This document shows positions 6,142 through 8,204 of a DNA stretch of 8,204 bases, one piece after another. How positions within the stretch are numbered: the stretch's first letter is position 1; each line of letters starts with the position of its first letter. Source of the stretch: an uncultured Lachnospiraceae bacterium (GTDB taxonomy: Bacteria > Bacillota_A > Clostridia > Lachnospirales > Lachnospiraceae); assembly GCA_902780985.1 (NCBI GenBank), contig CACZHN010000112.1:1-8204 (forward strand), in the 5' to 3' direction. Both the position numbers and the translations under genes were made by a program. The notes under the pieces are model-generated. The model was given only the letters and a program-made list of their open reading frames with translations, had not been told where the DNA came from and did no database searches.

Positions 6142-7357
6142 CCTTCAAATACTCCCTGTCTTCTTTTCCGAGAGCCAAATCCGCCAAGCTGTACAAATGC
6201 TCGGCCCACTCTCCTGCTGTTCTTCCGTTATATATTTCCGCATCAAAGCCGTCACGCTCGATTGCCTCTACGGCCTGCTGGATAGTCTTTACATCATTTA
6301 CATCCGACAGAATCTCATCCAGAAGATTCAGATTCTTTTCGGAATATACAAGTCCCTTGATAAGCGCCACATAGCCCAGCGCTTTATCGAGAGGCACGCT
6401 GTCCGCAACTCTTATCTCGATGTACTTCTTAACTCTGAAATGAAAGAATCCCATGGACATGAAATGCTCGATCAGACGTTTTCTGCGGCCTGCGCTGAGA
6501 TTGTCCCAGTTGATTACATTTCCCTCTATAAGATCTCTTGCGGTATTGCTGCCCACATCTCTTGTCTCGCCCTCATCCGTAAGTAAAATGAGCGGCGTGC
6601 CTGCGATCACCTCGGCCATTTTGTCGTACCCGAAATCCGCGTCGAGAGAATGCGGCACGAAGCCGGTTCTCGCCGGATCCAGATCATCCCACTGCTGGGT
6701 TCTGAAAAGATGCGGCTTATCCTCCGCGCCCGAAAGTGTGGACGTCGCGTCGGTCTTATTTTCCATCATGATCATGAAGACAGGCGCAATCTTCTCAAGC
6801 ACGGTAAGCTTTTTCACCATATCTTCCTCGGACTTGTAATCAATGGAAACCTGAGCGGAGCCCGAAGCTCTCATCATGTACTTGCCGTACTTGCCGCTCT
6901 TCTTGAAATACTCATCCATATATTTATAGCGCTTCTTCGGCGAAAGCGGTATGTCGTCCGGCGTGATGGCACCGGTCTCAACCAGCGGAAGGTTGCCCTT
7001 GGTCTCAAAATGATACCCCTTCTTCGCGAAAATAGGATCCCATATGCTGCGGAACTCCCTGTAGATTCCTTCTATGGTCTTAAGATCAGAATACGGATTG
7101 ATGCTTATTTCGAACTGACACGAAGGCTCAAGGCTGGTGGAATATTCACCTGTATAGTAACCCACCGGAAAATGATCCATATAAATGATCTCAGCCCCCA
7201 GTTCTCTTCCGACCTTGTCGATAAGCTCCGATATCTCGTGGAACCCAATCTGAACACCTTCATCATTGATAATGAAATGCTCTATCTCAAGTCCCAGATT
7301 AGTATCATCGGATTCACCTGTTCTGATGTACTCTGAAATTTCGTCTAAATAGCTCAT
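6083..7357 (-). CDS. Glutamate-cysteine ligase, GCS2 / EgtA-like family
   Basis: A 424-residue ATP-dependent carboxylate-amine ligase related to plant-type glutamate-cysteine ligase and actinobacterial EgtA. These join the gamma-carboxyl of glutamate to an amine, usually cysteine. Motifs in order: GLEIEHF at 22-28, SLEPSCQFEIS at 75-85 (the EPGGQ-type motif), RYKYMDEYF at 143-151, MMRASGSAQVSIDY at 161-174, DPARTGFVP at 227-235 and RVKKYIEIRVADSVP at 308-322. The usual EPGGQ is EPSCQ here, so the substrate may differ. ATG 7357 is chosen over ATG 7363 because GGAG at 7366-7369 is 8 bases before the former and only 2 before the latter. Its 3' end overlaps the amidotransferase by 59 bases, so the two are probably made together. 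No glutathione synthetase is seen. Family confidence is high, exact product moderate. Confidence 0.9.
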   Translation of the reverse strand: MSYLDEISEYIRTGESDDTNLGLEIEHFIINDEGVQIGFHEISELIDKVGRELGAEIIYMDHFPVGYYTGEYSTSLEPSCQFEISINPYSDLKTIEGIYREFRSIWDPIFAKKGYHFETKGNLPLVETGAITPDDIPLSPKKRYKYMDEYFKKSGKYGKYMMRASGSAQVSIDYKSEEDMVKKLTVLEKIAPVFMIMMENKTDATSTLSGAEDKPHLFRTQQWDDLDPARTGFVPHSLDADFGYDKMAEVIAGTPLILLTDEGETRDVGSNTARDLIEGNVINWDNLSAGRRKRLIEHFMSMGFFHFRVKKYIEIRVADSVPLDKALGYVALIKGLVYSEKNLNLLDEILSDVNDVKTIQQAVEAIERDGFDAEIYNGRTAGEWAEHLYSLADLALGKEDREYLKGVRAFWSNSEQKNKDKQPA

Positions 7358-7409
7358 AAGCATTTCTCCCTATATAATACTGTACCAACGGGTTTCGATA
7401 TTGGGACAT

Positions 7410-7439
7410 ATTATAAAGGGTATTCGCCTACTATGTCAA
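7410..7439 (-). promoter_or_regulatory. Predicted sigma-A-type promoter of the ligase/amidotransferase operon
   Basis: Minus strand TTGACA (7434-7439) and TATAAT (7410-7415) are both perfect consensus boxes, separated by 18 bases. Transcription would start near 7403, giving a leader of about 45 bases before ATG 7357. A consensus promoter suggests strong, largely constitutive expression. The -35 box starts only 10 bases from the edge of the long palindrome. Confidence 0.85.
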
Positions 7440-7449
7440 TAGGTGGTTT

Positions 7450-7514
7450 ATGGGAAACGGGGACGGAGGTCAAGTATTCAAAATGAATACTTGACCTCCG
7501 TCCCCGTTTCCCAT
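7450..7514. repeat. Perfect 30-bp inverted repeat with a five-base spacer
   Basis: The arm 7450-7479 is the exact reverse complement of 7485-7514, with AAAAT between. Each arm begins with the ATGGGAAACGGGGAC module shared with other gaps in the window, then GGAGGTCAAGTATTC. It lies just downstream of the Amt-PII gene, so its transcript would form a very stable hairpin there and may act as a 3' end or terminator. No T-run follows on the minus strand (TAAACCACC) or on the plus strand beyond TTTT. A REP- or MITE-like mobile repeat is the simplest reading. Confidence 0.92.
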
Positions 7515-7520
7515 TTTGAC

Positions 7521-7538
7521 TACTTAACCTCCGTCCCC
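7521..7538. repeat. Degenerate third copy of the palindrome arm
   Basis: TACTTAACCTCCGTCCCC differs at one base from 7488-7505 inside the right arm of the palindrome, 33 bases away, in direct orientation. It lacks the GTTTCCCA end. It lies 11 bases from the Amt-PII stop codon and suggests local duplication or partial decay of the element. Confidence 0.75.
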
Positions 7539-7549
7539 GGAGTGTCATT

Positions 7550-8204
7550 TTATTCTACATCCTGAAGTGCTGCGTAGTTTTCCTCGCCTGTTCTGATCTT
7601 AACTACCTTGCTTACAGGGTATACAAAGATCTTACCATCACCGATCTTACCGGTGTAAAGTGTCTTCTTAGCTGTTTCGATTACGCTGTCTACAGGGATA
7701 CCGCTTACTACTACTTCAAGCTTGATCTTTGGAAGGAGTGTCATATCCATTTCAACTCCACGGTATTTCTCGCCTGTACCCTTCTGGATACCGCAACCGC
7801 TGACCTGTGTAACTGTGATACCTGTAACACCGAGGTTGTTGAGTGCTCTCTTGATCTTGTCGTATCTTGAAAGCTTTGTGATAATAACGACCTTGTTGAT
7901 TCCTGTGTCAGGGATAACGCCTGCTGCCTGCATTTCTGCCGCTGCATTTACTACAGGAACAGAAGCCTTCTTCTGAGCCTCGCTTGCTGAGTCATAATCA
8001 GCAACACCGAGATTTGTATTTTCATTTTCGCTCATCATAGCACTTGACATATCAACGATACTGAATCCTGAATAAGCTGATGCAAGACCATGCTCTGTTG
8101 AGTCGAGACCTTCGATTTCTTCTTCCTCTGAAACTCTGAGACCGAAGATAGCCTTAATGATTGCGAATACAATTATCATTGTTACTACTGTCCATGCTGC
8201 AACT
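7550..8204 (-). CDS. amt: Ammonium transporter (Amt) with C-terminal PII domain, 3' part only
   Basis: The frame is open at the right edge and encodes the last 217 residues. Residues 1-19 are hydrophobic and end the last membrane helix of an Amt/Rh ammonium channel. GLRVSEEEEIEGLDSTEHG at 21-39 is the conserved cytoplasmic tail of Amt proteins. A polar linker of about 60 residues follows. From about residue 102 to 213 comes a PII (GlnB/GlnK-like) domain: INKVVIITKLSRYDKIKRAL, the T-loop region GCGIQKGTGEKYRG at 136-149, LLPKIKLEVVV, TGKIGDGKIFVYPV at 184-197 and the C-terminal signature KIRTGEE at 202-208. PII proteins bind ATP/ADP and 2-oxoglutarate and block Amt channels; here the regulator is tethered to its target. 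Compared with E. coli GlnB, the uridylylated Tyr51 position is Met (RGVEMDM), so control by uridylylation is unlikely. The start and the transmembrane core lie outside the window. Confidence 0.95.
   Translation of the reverse strand, partial: VAAWTVVTMIIVFAIIKAIFGLRVSEEEEIEGLDSTEHGLASAYSGFSIVDMSSAMMSENENTNLGVADYDSASEAQKKASVPVVNAAAEMQAAGVIPDTGINKVVIITKLSRYDKIKRALNNLGVTGITVTQVSGCGIQKGTGEKYRGVEMDMTLLPKIKLEVVVSGIPVDSVIETAKKTLYTGKIGDGKIFVYPVSKVVKIRTGEENYAALQDVE

Noticed and set aside
5816..6586. Plus-strand reading frame of 256 codons opposite the ligase/amidotransferase pair
   Set aside because: It lies antisense across two well-supported genes, and its product shows no recognisable domain or ribosome binding site.
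7450..7514. Palindrome as a classical intrinsic terminator
   Set aside because: The stem is strong but no T-run follows on the minus strand, and the same arm sequence recurs elsewhere, so a repeat is the better call.
7450..7538. CRISPR array
   Set aside because: Only two or three arms of a palindrome are present, with no series of equal repeats and unique spacers, and no cas genes.

Overview
The window looks like a piece of a Clostridia-type Bacillota chromosome. The evidence is a T-box riboswitch in front of a trpEGDCF-ordered operon, AGGAG-type ribosome binding sites, an ammonium transporter fused to a PII protein, and short GGGAAACGGGGAC repeats between genes. Genus cannot be read from the sequence. 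All six convincing genes that are complete, and both that run off an edge, lie on the minus strand, so transcription runs from the high coordinates toward position 1.

From right to left: (1) 8204-7550 is the 3' end of an ammonium transporter gene with a PII signalling domain fused to its C terminus. (2) 7540-7440 is an intergenic stretch filled by a long perfect palindrome and a related partial copy. (3) 7439-5368 holds a consensus promoter and a two-gene unit: a glutamate-cysteine ligase of the GCS2/EgtA type, and a class II glutamine-amidotransferase-like protein (YafJ/EgtC type) that overlaps it by 59 bases and starts with GTG. (4) 5367-4971 is a gene-free stretch of about 400 bases. It holds another repeat copy, the trp promoter, a tryptophan-specific T-box leader and its terminator. 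(5) 4970-1 is the tryptophan operon: trpE, trpG (ATGA overlap), trpD, trpC, and trpF. The trpF reading frame continues without a stop into a GNAT acetyltransferase domain and is still open at the left edge. trpB and trpA are presumably beyond it.

Together the trp genes convert chorismate and glutamine to anthranilate (TrpE/TrpG), then to phosphoribosyl-anthranilate (TrpD), CdRP (TrpF) and indole-3-glycerol phosphate (TrpC). Control appears to be double: uncharged tRNA-Trp through the T-box, and probably Trp feedback on TrpE through a retained LES motif.

The most unusual items are the TrpF-GNAT fusion, the coupled gamma-glutamyl ligase/amidohydrolase-like pair with no other thiol-biosynthesis gene visible, the Amt-PII fusion without the uridylylated tyrosine, and a repeat family whose copy between trpD and trpC fills almost the whole gap and seems to supply the trpC ribosome binding site.
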